The translations under genes were made by a program, and so were the position numbers. Positions 20,580-33,540 of a stretch of DNA of 64,000 nt are shown piece by piece (position 1 is the first letter of the stretch; every line of letters starts with the position of its first letter). Under the pieces are notes generated by a model. That model was not told the DNA's origin and did no database searches. It was given only the letters and a program-made list of their open reading frames with translations. Where the stretch lies: contig JAYKKI010000064.1 in NCBI GenBank assembly GCA_039881145.1, positions 4,335,001 to 4,399,000 on the forward strand, written 5' to 3'. This DNA comes from Druceiella hillmani. Lineage: Eukaryota > Arthropoda > Insecta > Lepidoptera > Hepialidae.

Positions 20580-22285
20580 TGTGTAAACTTAATACATTTT
20601 TTTAAATCACGGAATAGTTGTAATGGGTAATAGGAAGTACGTTATTTGACCTAATTTTGTTTTTTTTTATAGTTAATAGACCAATCGTTTGTGAAAGATG
20701 TATACCTAATTTTTAACACGCTTTATGTCTTGTATGTACGTATGTAACGAAATTTTTCAATTAAATTTTCACTCACTTCCAAAAGTCTGCATTTTTTGTA
20801 ATCTTGTACACATATCAAAAGCCTATGACAATAAAATAATTTCGTATTTTGATTTAAAACAAAAAAAAACTTAAAAAAAAACAAAACAAACACGCAAACT
20901 AAAAATTAAGGAAATAATCTTCAAATATAAGGATTTTAGTCAAGAGTAAAAGGATTTTTCTGATGATATAAAATTAACTTTAATATAAAAAAAACATGGG
21001 TACTCTCTACTTGCATTTTCATAATAACTTTACTTTTAGAAAAATGGCTAGAGATAAAAAAAATACAACTAATATCAAACACCTATGGTTTTTTTAATTA
21101 AATTTACTTTTTTGGTCATCAGAAACATCCTTTCACTATTGACCAAACATTTTAAATTTTCAAGATTATTTTTTATTAGTTTATATAGCTACAAAAGCCT
21201 GTTATTTTCTTATTTTTTGTAAACTATAATTTTATTAATATTAAACATAATATTTTAATAGTAATAGCTATAGGGAAATCTGTATAAATATAGCAGAGCA
21301 TTTGACAAAAGATTGACCGGCGGACAGCAGACAGCCGGCGTGCGAAGCTACATTCATAATATTATATAAGTCCATCTCTAAATAGACATAGGCTGCATCT
21401 GTTTGTTTATTTATTGCAAGCCATTTTTAAATCTAATCATGCGATTTAATTTTTGTTAGGTAGATAAATTTAAAATTAGTGACATTTTGGTACATTGAAA
21501 TTTACTAAAAAGTTACAAAAAAATGGAAGTTTTGAAAATTCTTGTAATTTTTAAATTTTTGTAAGTTTTACACACGCAAGGCAAACAAACGATTTTTTAA
21601 AGTCGAGTCGGCATTCGGCAACTGCCGATATTCATAGGACAAGATAGATCTGTGACCGAGTTTCTACCGATTTAGCGCACAAATTAAAACTCGTGCCACC
21701 GTTGAAATATCTGCTATCTCCGTTAGCGCATATTGAATCCTATGTTCTGTACTTTTCTTCGTTAGCTTTTTTAACCCGTGACGTTAGGATCGGCGAATGC
21801 TAGCCAGAGTAGGGACTATTTTTTCGTTGAAACTGTTTTTCTAGGACATGTGCGTTAAAGGGTTAAATATCGCCTATTTTGTTTCCTCCGGTTATTGTTA
21901 AACCAATTATTGTCGGTCGTCTGGGTTGCTTATTAAAGTATTAATTTTCACAGCATTTTCATTCGTCCATACGAGGGATATGTTTCAGGTTTTCCGTGAA
22001 CATTTTTTAATTATTCATATCTACATTTTTGGAGTTACTTCGCCAAATGGAAAAAATGGAACCAAGATAAAGCAAGGAATGTCTGATCGTCTGTTCGTTT
22101 TTATGTATTTCATAGTTTTTTTAGTTTAAGGCCGAATGTGATAAAACTTTAAATGAAGACGTAACTTAATAATAAACGTAATTTACTTATTCATAAATAA
22201 AATTGAACTAGAATGAATTCTGTAAGTGGAAAATGCTATAAAAAGGGTGAATGATTTAGCATATAGAATGAAAACAGAAGATAGA
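20580..22285. other. AT-rich intronic sequence, nothing recognised
   Basis: About 1.7 kb with no supported gene or repeat structure. Moderately GC-richer unique patches occur at about 21595-21690 and 21770-21830. Confidence 0.5.
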
Positions 22286-22289
22286 AAAC

Positions 22290-22672
22290 CTGTTTTTAGA
22301 TTTTTTCTCAGTCCGTTAGTTTATTCTTTAATCCACCAAAATCTGCTAGACGGATTTTGATGAAATTTTATATTTATTAATATGCTATACCCTCGAGCAA
22401 TATGTAGGATACTCTTTATCTATATATTGTAGATTCATTTGATGAATATTGCAATATGGTAATGCGAACGTCCTCTATTAGCGTTTTTAGTAAACTTTAT
22501 GTTCATAGGTATATTACGATATGGTACTGCCAACGCCATCTATTAGCGGTTTTACTAAACTTTATGCTTATAGGTATAGTAAAAATAAACAAAAGAGAAG
22601 AAATGATAATTCATTATTAGTAATAACTTATTTTTATTAATTTTACGTGAACGAAGTCACGGCCACGGCTAG
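22290..22672 (+). mobile_element. Helitron-like non-autonomous element, copy 1
   Basis: Ends in TTTTACGTGAACGAAGTCAC followed by GGCCACGGCTAGTC. This resembles the hairpin plus terminal CTAG of insect Helitron-type repeats. The body has ACGGATTTTGATGAAATTTT and a twice-repeated segment with ATATGGTA(A/C)TGC(G/C)AACG. A reversed relative lies at 36275-36640. Classification as a Helitron is inference from the 3' end. Confidence 0.5.
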
Positions 22673-23273
22673 TCTTTGTATAAAACGCTATCTGGATAAA
22701 TTGTTTGTCTGTCTTTTTGTCAGTTCAATTATAATTAGAGTTATACTTTATTGATTTTGATGAAGTTTTCATCACCGTATGGGACGTTTACTCTGGAAGG
22801 TTCTTGTGTATAAAGTATTAGAGTAGGTATTGCAGTTACAGGGTTATCTTTATATTTATGAAGTGTATCCCAGGATACAGGCGAGCAGAAAGCCCTATGG
22901 ATGGAGGGGACAGCGACGGCGCAGGGTCGAGTGTATCACTAAAGTTGAATATCATAATTTCCACGCGAGCAGAACCGTGGAAAAAAGTTAGTTTAATTAT
23001 ATAAGAAAATGTTCATTTTTTTTAGAAGTACTTTACCTTAAGTGAAGTAAAACGAGAATTTTAAAAAATGCAATCAAAAAGTTTGGTAATTTTTTTTTGG
23101 TACGGCGCACCTTCGCAGTATATGAGCCCCAAACCGTTGCCAAGTTTCTATCTATCTCTTATTTGACTTTCCTAACTTTATAACCATGTATATAAAAAAC
23201 CTGAAATTAGTAAAGATAATGGCAGTTAGTAAATACTTCGTGCAAAATTTTGGTCAAGTTACATTAAAAATTT

Positions 23274-23506
23274 ACAATTAAATGAAACTACGTGATGTAG
23301 TATTATTTCTACTCTATTTAAGTTCTTTAACACGAGCTAGGTTTCGTTGTATTACAACATCTTCAGGTGGACTATTGTTGTAATACAACGAAACCTAGGT
23401 CGTGGTAAAGAACTTAAATAAAGTAGAAATAATACTACATCACGTAGTTTCATTTAATTGTGAATAATGAATTTCTACAAAATTAACGCCAAATATATTC
23501 AATATT
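23274..23506 (+). mobile_element. Hairpin-A MITE, copy 2 (near-perfect hairpin)
   Basis: Arms about 23274-23366 and 23371-23462 pair almost perfectly with a loop of only a few bases. Arm landmarks are AAACTACGTGATGTAGTATT and ACCTAGGTTTCG. The outer asymmetric segment with ACAAAATTAACGCC lies on the right. Being inside intron 1 it would be transcribed in the en pre-mRNA as a roughly 90-bp stem. Confidence 0.85.
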
Positions 23507-23599
23507 AGAAATTTAAATAGATATAAGCAACTAAGCGATTTTTATTACGGTTATTGAGGATACACTAGACATAGTGCAAATTAATATCAACGCTTATAA

Positions 23600-23905
23600 G
23601 TAGCTTAACAATAACACTTCTTCTTCCAAGGGTGCTTCTCCAGCTCGTGAAGGTTGGCAGTCAGCCAACTTATCCTTGGCAAGTCGAAAGAATTCGATAG
23701 GACTCGTAATCACTGTTCATTCTCAGACGTTGTGCAACCCTGACTTTCTTCTACGACCTGCTTTACTTCTCCCAGCATTTTTTTTCATCATCCGTATAGA
23801 AGGATTGGCCAGATGTAGCACTGTAGAAGACGAATTCGAAGTGCGATTTTAAGGCAACGATTGCAGAGTACCTTTAGTACCTTTTTCATTATACCAAATG
23901 CACTG
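23600..23905 (-). pseudogene. LINE reverse-transcriptase tail, decayed
   Basis: On the minus strand the frame near 23860-23795 reads RCLKIALRIRLLQCYIWPIL, followed by LYG. This matches the 'LR.RLL.CYVWP.LLYG.E.WTL' block of several non-LTR ORF2 proteins. Later pieces include WLTANLHELEKHPWKKK. Frameshifts and stops separate the pieces, so it is dead. The family is not certain. Confidence 0.55.
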
Positions 23906-24013
23906 CTGACAATTTAGATGCGAATTTTGATTCCTAACTCACTTTCCCAGTTTCTGAACCAGGTCCCTAGGTATATAAATTCACTTGTTCTAGTTTTTGA
24001 TCCCCCACAAGTA

Positions 24014-24084
24014 TGTCGTGGCCGTGATGTGTTGGGTTGATCACAAGGCATACGGCCTTTGACCATGAGGCGAACGGCGGGGTC
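24014..24084 (+). mobile_element. tRNA-derived SINE, copy 5 (5' fragment)
   Basis: Contains CGTGGCCGTGATGTGTTGGG and ACGGCCTTTGACCATGAGG and then stops abruptly at the B-box position, where hairpin-A copy 3 begins. The MITE apparently inserted into, or recombined with, the SINE. Confidence 0.75.
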
Positions 24085-24183
24085 CTAGGTATTTCTACTT
24101 TCTTTAATTTCTTTAACCTAGGTCGTGGTTAAAGAAATTAAATAAAGTAGAAATAATACTACATCACGTCGTTTCATTTAATT
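24085..24183 (+). mobile_element. Hairpin-A MITE, copy 3 (internally deleted)
   Basis: Keeps only GTATTTCTACTTTCTTTAA to CCTAGG on the left and the full right arm through TTTCATTTAATTGTGGATAA. It is a truncated member of the family. Confidence 0.75.
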
Positions 24184-24194
24184 GTGGATAATCT

Positions 24195-25155
24195 TGATGT
24201 TTTGATTACCGCTGCGGACGTTTTTTAATAGACGGCGTCAGACGTAAATTAACTGGCGCTATTTAAATCTTACCATTATTCAAATGCACTCTAGATCTAA
24301 ATTAAATCTGTTAATATAATCTGTGTTTATTAATAGACAACACAAACCTATTTACAGGCAGAGTTATGTTTTAAAATATATATAAAAATTCTTGATGTTT
24401 AATTACCGCTGCGGACGTTTTTAATAGATGGCGTCAGACGTAAATTAACTGGCGCTGTTTAAATCTTACTATTAATCAAATGCACTCTAGATCCAAATTA
24501 AATCTGCATTTATTAATAGTCCACACAAACCTATTTACAGTCATGTTTTAAAATATGTAAGAAAAATCTAGATGTTTAATTATCGCTGCAGACGTTTTTT
24601 AATAGACGGAGTCAGACGTAAATTAACTGGCGCTATTTAAATCTTACCATTATTCAAATGCACTCTAAATATAAATTAAATCTGCTATTATAATCTGCGT
24701 CTATTAATAGTCCACACAAACCTATTTACAGACAGAGTCATGTTTTAAAATATATAAGAAAAATCTAGATGTTTACCGCTGCGGACGTTTTTTAATAGAC
24801 GGCGTCAGACGTAAATTAACTGGCGCTATTTAAATCTTACCATTATTCAAATACATTCTAGATCCAAATTTAATCTGCTATTATAATCTGTGTTTATTAA
24901 TAATCCACACAAACCTATTTACAGACAGAGTCATGTTTTAAAATATATAAGAAAAATCTAGATGATTACCGCTGCGGACGTTTTTTAATAGACGGCGTCA
25001 GACGTAAATTAACTGGCGCTGTTTAAATCTTACCATTATTCAAATACATTTTAGATCCAAATTGAATCTGCTATTATAATCTGTGTTTATTAATAATCCA
25101 CACAAACCTATTTACAGACAGAGTCATATTTTAAAATATATAAAAAAAATCTTTA
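24195..25155. repeat. ~193-bp tandem repeat, five copies
   Basis: The motif ACCGCTGCGGACG (or a close variant) starts at about 24208, 24405, 24582, 24775 and 24968, each followed by GACGGCGTCAGACGTAAATT, AACTGGCGCT and CACACAAACCTATTTACAG. Spacings are 197, 177, 193 and 193 bp. The array begins directly after hairpin-A copy 3. Confidence 0.95.
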
Positions 25156-25159
25156 ATAA

Positions 25160-26690
25160 GGTCCTTCTAATTCTATCATATCAATTGTATTATACTAAGT
25201 AAAAATAATACACGAGCACGGAATAATATAACACGATGCTTTTTTCCAATGCTATTCGACAGGGGTTTGAAAACTTTTTTGTTTAAGGGATATAAAATAT
25301 AATCTTATTTGTTGGTAAATATGTTTTAAATATAAGTTCTTTTGACCCGTAATAAAATTCATTATAACACAAATATTCTTGAATGCCAGTTTTATCGGAG
25401 TTTTATTAAAACATTATTATTTCTATTAAAAATTATCATTTAATAAACCCGCTTTGCTTTCTGTAAACATATTGCGGTGCTAAATTTTTATTATGGATTA
25501 AAAAAGATTAAATTATAACGGGTATTACTATATTATTCTGGTTAAAAATTACGTAAAAATACGTAAAATAGCCAAAGTAAAAAATATATCTACAGCTATC
25601 TGTCTCACCACTAACCGAGTAACAAACATCCAAAGGTAATTTTAGTAATACCTAATTAATATTACAGTCAAGCGTAGCCTCGAGTAATAAACTATGTTTT
25701 ATTCTACAGCGTAAACTATAGTCATGACAAATCTCGTAGCTATTTCTTGCTCGGTTGCAGAGTTATTAAGTAATCAATTAACTGACTAGCAAAGATATTT
25801 TATATTTAATATATGGTTGGGATTTATAATCTGACTTCATCCGCTGAAAACAATTTAGCGGGTTAGGATGTGTGTAATTTTTTGAGCATTCTGCTATTAG
25901 CAACAAGTAGAATCCTCGTCTCAGAAGATACCTGTCGTACTGTAAATCAGAATACAAGGGATTCAGTGTCTCAGAACATCGGTAAAAATTATGTACTAAT
26001 GATGAAAGGTCTATATTTCTACTTTTTTTACTGAAATTGGAAATCGTTAATAACTTATAAGTTATTAAATATTTTTTAGTCTAAAAATTCACATATCAAA
26101 TGTTCAAAAAAGTTTCTGAGTTTTAATATGCGATTTATTTTTAGTTTGTCGCTTCTACAGTTTGAGTTAAACTTCTACAAATTTTCCATATGATTCGGCC
26201 AGATAGTAATAATAAAAAAACATTTTCTTGACAAAAATAGGGAAGGATTTTTGTTGCAAAGTTTGAGATTTTTATGAGTATGTTCGCCATCTTTAAACAA
26301 TCTCTGTGTACCTCAAGTAATTTGTCACATTTAATAATTTTGTTTTATGGTCACACTCATGAAATTGAATTTTTTTTATGTTCAAATACTTTAAAGTGGA
26401 TGTGGGGTTAACAACTATATACTCATTTTATGATTTATTTTAGCTATAAGTACTATCATAAAACCTCTCGTTTTCGGCATACATTATTTGTATCTAGTAA
26501 TGTGATTAGATCAAATAAGAGAATATAATAAGGATATTTAATAAAAATACCCTATTACAAAACCGTCGTCTGAAATATTAGAAGGCATTATTTAATTTTT
26601 CTCCAATTTCGAGAGCAATCTAGTATTCTCTCTATCTAAATTATTTTTTTTCCCGCATCACTTGGAATTTGTGACATTAATAACACGAAC
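25160..26690. other. AT-rich intronic sequence, nothing recognised
   Basis: About 1.5 kb of apparently unique sequence. No supported coding region or repeat. Confidence 0.5.
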
Positions 26691-26869
26691 ATTGGCCCGC
26701 TAATAGCTTTTATGATTGGTAGATATTAAAAAAAATATATCGATAATTTCTACTACAATCATCTTTGCATTTGTCAAGCCAACCAATTATACTACACAAA
26801 GCACCCACTCACAAACCAATTACAAATTCAAAATATCTAATTACAATCAGTATTACATTACCAAAACAA

Positions 26870-27056
26870 ACCGTAATAATGGCAGGCGACAGTTCCAAAA
26901 CGAAAGGGCGCACACAAACAAATTACTGTGCCGGCAAGACCGGCCGTGGAGGCAACAATGGCGTCTCGCGCCAATTTACACTTGACAGCTGTCACTCTGA
27001 CAGCCCGCTGACAGGTAGCAGCCATGTTGGCGCGCGTGCCCATAGACGAGTTTAGT
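26870..27056. promoter_or_regulatory. GC-rich intronic island with TALE-type and GCCAT motifs
   Basis: The GC-richest unique stretch of its neighbourhood. It contains the palindrome TGACAGCTGTCA at 26983-26994 (the dimeric site of TALE homeodomain proteins such as TGIF/Meis/Hth relatives) and two more TGACAG hexamers at 26998-27003 and 27009-27014. GCCAT or its complement (Pho/YY1-type) occurs at 26879-26883, 26958-26962 and 27021-27025. An open frame from ATG 26879 to 27055 (58 codons, Gly/Ser/Thr-rich) has no recognised homology. A conserved enhancer or PRE-like element is my inference; an unrecognised small exon cannot be excluded. Confidence 0.4.
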
Positions 27057-27059
27057 GAT

Positions 27060-28160
27060 TTTTTAATAAAGCGTTTACCATAAAGCTTGTATACAATTTT
27101 GTTTGTTATTGAAATGTTTTTGAATACTTTATAATAATTATAGTGTTTGTATGTAGTTCTTGCATTTATTGTTTGTTTTATTTATTGATTTTATTTATTT
27201 GTAACTTTGAGCTTTATTATAGTTTTCAGTTGTAAAATTTTATATTTAAGAATAGAACAGTTTTTAAGATTATCTTTTCAATAACGTCACTGTTATTATA
27301 TATTATTGAAAAGAATATTGTATCCGTTTATTCTTTGGAATTTTACAAAATTTAAGTGGCACTTTGATATAATAATCTTATACTAAACTGAGCACCACAG
27401 CATACATAAAACTTATTTCAAGTGTGTTGCATCGTATGAGAAAGTGCCATGAATTATTTCGAGTGACGGTGAATTCGTAAAAAAATTTAGCCAAAAAATG
27501 CTAAAATTTGGAATGGTTTTAATGTTATTTTACACATATTTTTTGTATTTTAAGGTATAGACACGGAACCGTCTAGATGTTCGAATCTTACCCACAATCG
27601 ACCGGTTTTTTTCTTTCTTTCAATACCAGAGGAAGCCGACCCTAAATAACTTCAATTAAGGATCGCATAAAATTTTTAAAAAAACTAAGAAGCGGATAAA
27701 AAATAGCTAAAGTGTTTTGCCATATGTCATAAGCAATGAGGACGGAAGTATGTTGAGATCAAGTTATACTGAACAAGTAAATTAATATAAATTTCAATGC
27801 GGACAGCATCATGTGCGCCATCATATAATCTTTGAAGATACGATCTTTTTTATTTTATCTGATAGCCTCCATAACTTTGCAGTTTGGTAAGTAGTTTCAT
27901 ATATACGTTACATTTTTGGCCTTAGCAAGTTCGGACATTAATATTAAATTGAAAATATATTATACCTTGTATTTATACAATTTTTAATTCGAAACTTTAT
28001 TCGTGAACTTGACAAAATTTTAGGTTTTAATTTTTTTTATTGATAAATGAAATTGTCTGAAGAAAACTCGACTTATTTTTCTACGTAAGTGTTTTTTGTT
28101 TGATTGACATATTTTAAATAATATTTTTTGTTTATCCAGTAATTGTAAACAAAAAATAAA
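27060..28160. other. AT-rich intronic sequence, nothing recognised
   Basis: No supported gene. A short inverted TCTTTTCAATAA / TTATTGAAAAGA pair at about 27276-27314 could form a small stem. Confidence 0.5.
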
Positions 28161-28164
28161 GGGC

Positions 28165-28540
28165 GGGAAGTAAAGCTACGAGTATTATGTCATCTCCGAA
28201 GTGCATACCATTATACCATCTCCCCGGTACATATTATTACATTATTTCCGAAGTACATAGTAAGTATTATACTATCTCCGAAGTATATGGTGTTATGCCA
28301 TTTCCAAAGTACATAGTATTATATCATCTTCGAAGTACATAGTATTATACCATCTCCGAAGTGCATATAATAATATCGTCTCCGAAGTACATAGCATTAT
28401 ACCATCGCCGAAGTACACAGTATTATAACATCTCCGAACTACACAGTATTATAACATCTTCGAACTACATAGTATTATAACATTTCCGAATTACATAGTA
28501 TTATACCAACTCCGAAGTACATGGTATTAAACAATTTTGT
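28165..28540. repeat. ~29-bp minisatellite, about 13 copies
   Basis: Units centred on ATCTCCGAAGTACATAGTAT with TATACC spacers, fairly degenerate. Period about 29 bp. Confidence 0.9.
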
Positions 28541-29109
28541 GAAGGTTCCACTTTAAAGGACGTATGGTGAAGAGTGAACCGCTTTTTGATATAAATTATT
28601 GATTTTAAGAGAAAACAAAATAACCTTTTTGTTTAGGGATATTTAATGTATTAATGTTATTTAATTGAAATAGTAGCCATTATTAAAAAAAACTCACATA
28701 CCAAAAAAGCATATGGATATTGTTTTATACTTTTATCCGATTAAACAAATGACTGATTATTTCTATTAACTTAGTAAGCATGATCCGAAAACATTTTAAC
28801 TTATTTACTAGACGATTAGAAATACTTAAAATATGTATTTACATAATACAATCAGAACGTTAAATATTTGATTAACAATTGCTATAAAATGACATAAGGG
28901 AACTTGGGCAAATAAGACGCGGTACATAAGAAGACTTTTAAAATTTATTAGTTTAATCCATTTAATATTTTAAACTCATAGAATGGGACACTGTAATGGT
29001 AGAAAAGATCGTTAATCTTTGTAGAAGCCTGTCGTGGCTGCTACATTCTATAATTTTAGTCGATAAATAACCACTAACTGTACTTATTACGTTACATTTT
29101 TATTGCTTA

Positions 29110-29800
29110 TTTTTTTAAAGTTCCGTAACATAAAAGCAAACGGAAATCATTTAAGAGCACTCACATGTCCGTCTATCTGTCTATCATAGACTTATTCTCA
29201 AAAATGACTTGTATTAATCTGCATGCAGCTCAATAGCTAACAATATTTATAGGGAAATATTGAAGGGGCGTAAGTTAAGTACACAAAAAGTAATCCTGAA
29301 AATATTGGTTCCTAATTTAAGGTTGTGCATCTTCAGACATATATTTAAAAATATTCAATATATCTTCAGATATATATTTAAAAATATTCAATATATCTTC
29401 AGATATATATTTAAAAATATTCAAGAAATATGTCCTCTCTTCTCTTCTGTTATTTCTGAAACTACTAAACCTAAAATTATGAAGAATAGGGTTGTTAGGA
29501 AAAAATAGATGATAAATATGATGATTGATGGAGGATATGATATGATGATTGATATAGTATTGGTTCTATATAAAGGTGGATCCATAACGACGGTTCTAGA
29601 TGCCGTAGTTGCTGAGATATTCACGATAATACACATGCCCGCCTTATTTAATTATGTTAGATATTATCAAATATTTATGGCAATATATAATAGCAAGTCT
29701 ACATTTATAGCTTATGTAAAATAAAATAATTTTACATCGAACAAGGTACGAAAATTTCGATAAGCGAACTAGCGCTTTTGGCCATTTTTGAAGTAAAAAC
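29110..29800 (+). mobile_element. 'GGTTCCGTA' repeat element, copy
   Basis: Starts AGTTCCGTAACATAAAAGC with the CCGTCTATCTGTCTATC block and ends with GAACAAGGTACGAAAATTTC and GCGAACTAGCGCTTTTGGCC, paralleling the copy at 8941-9690. An internal tandem of a 48-bp ATATATTTAAAAATATTCAA unit lies at about 29335-29430. Open frames within it are not conserved genes. Confidence 0.55.
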
Positions 29801-30194
29801 CGTAATTCTGGCCATTTTTGTAATAAAACCCGTAATTTTTACCGTAATCCTAAGCTTTCAACATACAACAAGCTCATTTTGTATAAGCAAGTTCTACGCC
29901 CAGTTTGAAAAACATCTGTGAGGCTGGGCCAGTAAGTATAATATCCAAGTGATACCAAGATTACAAAGCAAAGTGCTTAAGTGGTAGTTAACGCTTCTTG
30001 GTATGTCCGTAACTGTGATCTCCATCGCATTCTTGAGATTAAGATGGTAGGTGATATTATTATTAGATTTGCTAGTTCTCACCAAAAGAGACTTCAAAAC
30101 CACATTAATCTAGAAGTGTCCAAACTCTCAAATGTGCAAAATATTATTAGACGACTCAAAAGAATAAAACCTTTTGAGTTTGATAGACATTAGA

Positions 30195-30548
30195 ACACTA
30201 AGTGATTCAAGGGAAAACTCGTAGTATAGACAGCACATAGTATATTCAGCACATAGTTTTAAAAATCTTAGTATAGACAGCACATAGTATATAGTACATA
30301 GTTATAAAAATCTTAATATAGAGAGCACATAGTATATTCAGCACATAGTTATAAAAATCTTATTATAAACAGCACATAGTATATTCAGCACATAGTATAA
30401 AAATCGTAATATAGACAGCACATAGTTATAAAAACCGTAGTATAGACAGCACATAGTATATCCAGCACAGTCATAAAATCTTAATATAGACAGCACATAG
30501 TACATTTAGCATATAGTTATAAAAATCTTTGTATAGACAGCACATAAT
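30195..30548. repeat. Degenerate minisatellite, about eight copies
   Basis: Units built from TAGTATAGACAGCACATAGT, ATATTCAGCACATAG and TTATAAAAATCT, roughly 47 bp with internal deletions. The subunit CAGCACATAGT is itself repeated. Confidence 0.85.
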
Positions 30549-31749
30549 ATATTAATTTACAAACAAATTAATCGTTAGTTATGAAACTAGTTTTAATAAA
30601 ATTGTTAAAAAAAATTTAATTGATAGATTATTTCAAATTATTGTAATTTGAAATGTGGTAACATAATAAAAGTGTGAGATATTTTTTTAGACAGATTTAA
30701 ATACTAGAAGTTTATATTTAATATAAATTTTATGATTTTAGAATAATTATTTCTGATTAACTGAAATATTTTCCTTTCGGTCAAGATGATCCTTATTTGC
30801 CGGAAGTACCCTTTATTTTTGTGTACATTTCGCAGAAGCTGTGATCTATTTATTGATCCGTGCTTGGTGTGAGAGTGGGCGGACGGTATTATTTTCTTCA
30901 TTTTCATTTTGAATTTTCCGTATGTCATTTGATATCAAAAGACTTTGATTGATAGGATGTCAATCAAAATTGAAATGGAGACGTGATGCATGGTTATTTG
31001 TGGTTTTTAAATTCAACAAGTACATGCGATGTATACCCACGCGGATATATACTTATTTAATTACCATCTGTATGTTTAATTAGATATTAAATATGCAGAT
31101 GATAATAAAACGGTCCAGTGCAGATCTAATTTCATAATCAAGGATTCAGTATCCACTTTTCGTCTACAGAAAAGAAAATATTTCTTGAAAAAACTGTCGA
31201 AACAAACAAGATGTTTTCTTGCATTTTGTAGTTATTTTTTGCTTTCGAGGGACGTAAAAAGGAAAGAAGTAGATTATTTAATGAAAATTTATCTGGTGGT
31301 ATAGTGCATAACTAATGGATTAATCTGGATGAAATTTTATTGGTAGCCGGTTTTTTGTGAAAAAAAGACTGCGGACTAGATGGTAACCATCATTTTATTT
31401 CCTTTCTCACTTCGAATTTATAAGATACTTTAAATAAAAGAAAAAATTAACAATTCGATTTTCTTTAAAATTTATGTAACAATTTTCATCAAACTTTCCA
31501 CATTACTAGTATTTTATAATCCAAATAATATACGTAACCCCATTTTTTGGAAAAACTCTGATTAGACTATCTTATACGAAAGTGTCTTTGTAAGGTAAGT
31601 AGTTTCTAAAAAAAAAAATTGTGGCCATCTTTGGCGATATCTGTAGAAGTAACGTATATAGAACTCTGATGTAAATACTTTTAAAAGTCTTAAAATTCTG
31701 TCCTTCGATTTGATATACGCATTTAAATAAATATTTCGAGTCTTTTAAT

Positions 31750-32150
31750 TGCGTAATAATAATAATATTATTATATGTATATTTTTAAGTAAACTAATAT
31801 TATTATATGTATATTTTTAAGTAAACTAATATTATTATATGTATATTGTTAAATAAACTAATATTGTTGTATGTATATTGTTAAGTAAACTAATATTATT
31901 ATATGTATATTTTTAAGTAAACTAATATTATTATATGTATATTGTTAAATAAACTAATATTGTTGTATGTATATTGTTAAGTAAACTAATATTATTATAT
32001 GTATATTTTTAAGTAAACTAATATTATTATATGCATATTTTCAGTAAACTAATATTATTATATGTATATTTTTAAGTAAACTAATATTATTATGTATATA
32101 TTTTAAGTGAACTAATATTATTATATCTATATTTTTTAGTGAATATAAAG
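31750..32150. repeat. 32-bp AT minisatellite, about 12 copies
   Basis: Unit CTAATATTATTATATGTATA plus TTTTTAAGTAAA, with two variants (TTTTTAAGTAAA and TTGTTAAATAAA) forming a partly higher-order order. Confidence 0.9.
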
Positions 32151-32304
32151 ATATATGCGAGTTAATGTGTTCTATAATTAATTTCCACGTCAAACAGTTT
32201 CTGAAAGAAACAAATGTATATGAACAGTTGGACAGACAGACAAATTATCCAATGAGGATTTCGTTTCCTCCTTTTGAGGTACTAAATTCCAAAAATCTAT
32301 TAAG

Positions 32305-32470
32305 CACGAATGGAACTAGCACTATGGGGGTTCCGTCCACATTTAGGCATTTATAAACGTTTAATGGTGTATAATATTCCTATTAAATTGTTTACAACAT
32401 TTTAAAGTTTTAGACCGAACATATATTGCCTACCACATCTTTCACAGGCGCATATTAAAAAAAAGGATGT
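32305..32470 (+). repeat. Dispersed 'CTTCCGTACAT' repeat, copy 2
   Basis: Carries GAACTAGCACTATGGGGGTT, CCGTCCACATTTAGGCATTT and a CATCTTTCACAGGCGCATAT block in the same order as 15155-15330. Non-coding. Confidence 0.5.
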
Positions 32471-32474
32471 GACA

Positions 32475-33535
32475 TAATTACAATTTCAAATTTTTCAGGA
32501 CTTTTCCTTCACTTGTGCTGTGAGACATTGATTCTTTTAAAATTTCATGATTCTAGATCAACGGGAAGTACCCTATAGGTATTGATTTATTACGAGTGTC
32601 AAAATATAAATGGCCGTATTTTTTGTTGCGTTGACTAAGAAGCTGGTTTTTTACAGCTCTAAGAGAGTGGACCTAAACATTTAATATTAATTTCTTGATA
32701 CCTCAACGCGTTCCTGAGAAAATGGATCTTGACAGACAGACGGACAACGAAGTGATCCTAAAAGTGTTCCTTTTTTGCTTTTGAAGTACGAAATCCTAAA
32801 AATGGGCATGTCAGATAGTAAAACTAAAGGTGATTAAAACATGAATAAAGACCTATATGTCAGTAAATAACATGAGCGATAATTGGAAATAATTAATATA
32901 TGAAACGTTTTATATAATTGGAAATAATTAACATATGAAAAGGTATAAAACAACACAAATATAAATTTAAATAAATTTAACACCACCAAAATTATAAATA
33001 GTATTATATAGATCCTGCTCATAAATTAAGCGCACAAAAAACTTTCATAATAGATAGCGTGCAGGCACACATTTTAGCTTCAGTTGTTCACGCGTAGCCG
33101 TTACAAGCGATCGTGTATGAGGGAGATTTAAAAAAAAAACGTAGTTCGCAGGAGCCAATACGTCTTTATGTTCTTTCTGGCAGTACCTTAACACTAGTCG
33201 CAACTAAGATCAAAATTGTAACATTCTATGCGTAAGATCAACTTATTAATTAAATGATAATTACTCAGAAAGAATTGCCTGTTTTTAATTTTAACAAAAT
33301 GACTTCACCATTAAGAGATAGCACCAACATACCTAATATATCTCGGGCATGACAGAGACCAATAACTTAGGTTTAAAAATAGGTTTAACATGTCACGATT
33401 GTAAGATGTATATTGTTATACTTATTTTATTCTGAGGACGACCTCTAGCTTCTAACTTACTTCACTCTAAAGGCATAGCAGCCAAGTTTCCCAGTTTTGC
33501 ACGGTTAAGGAAATATTTTGTAGGCTTTGACGTAT
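32475..33535. other. Intronic sequence, nothing recognised
   Basis: No supported gene; AT-rich with scattered short repeats such as TAATTGGAAATAATTAA(T/C)A duplicated at about 32880-32935. Confidence 0.5.
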
Positions 33536-33540
33536 CCCAT

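Noticed and set aside
26716..27055. Small protein gene in the GC-rich intronic island
   Set aside because: The frame upstream of ATG 26879 is AT-rich filler, no homology is recognised, and overlapping frames on both strands are equally long; regulatory DNA is the simpler reading.
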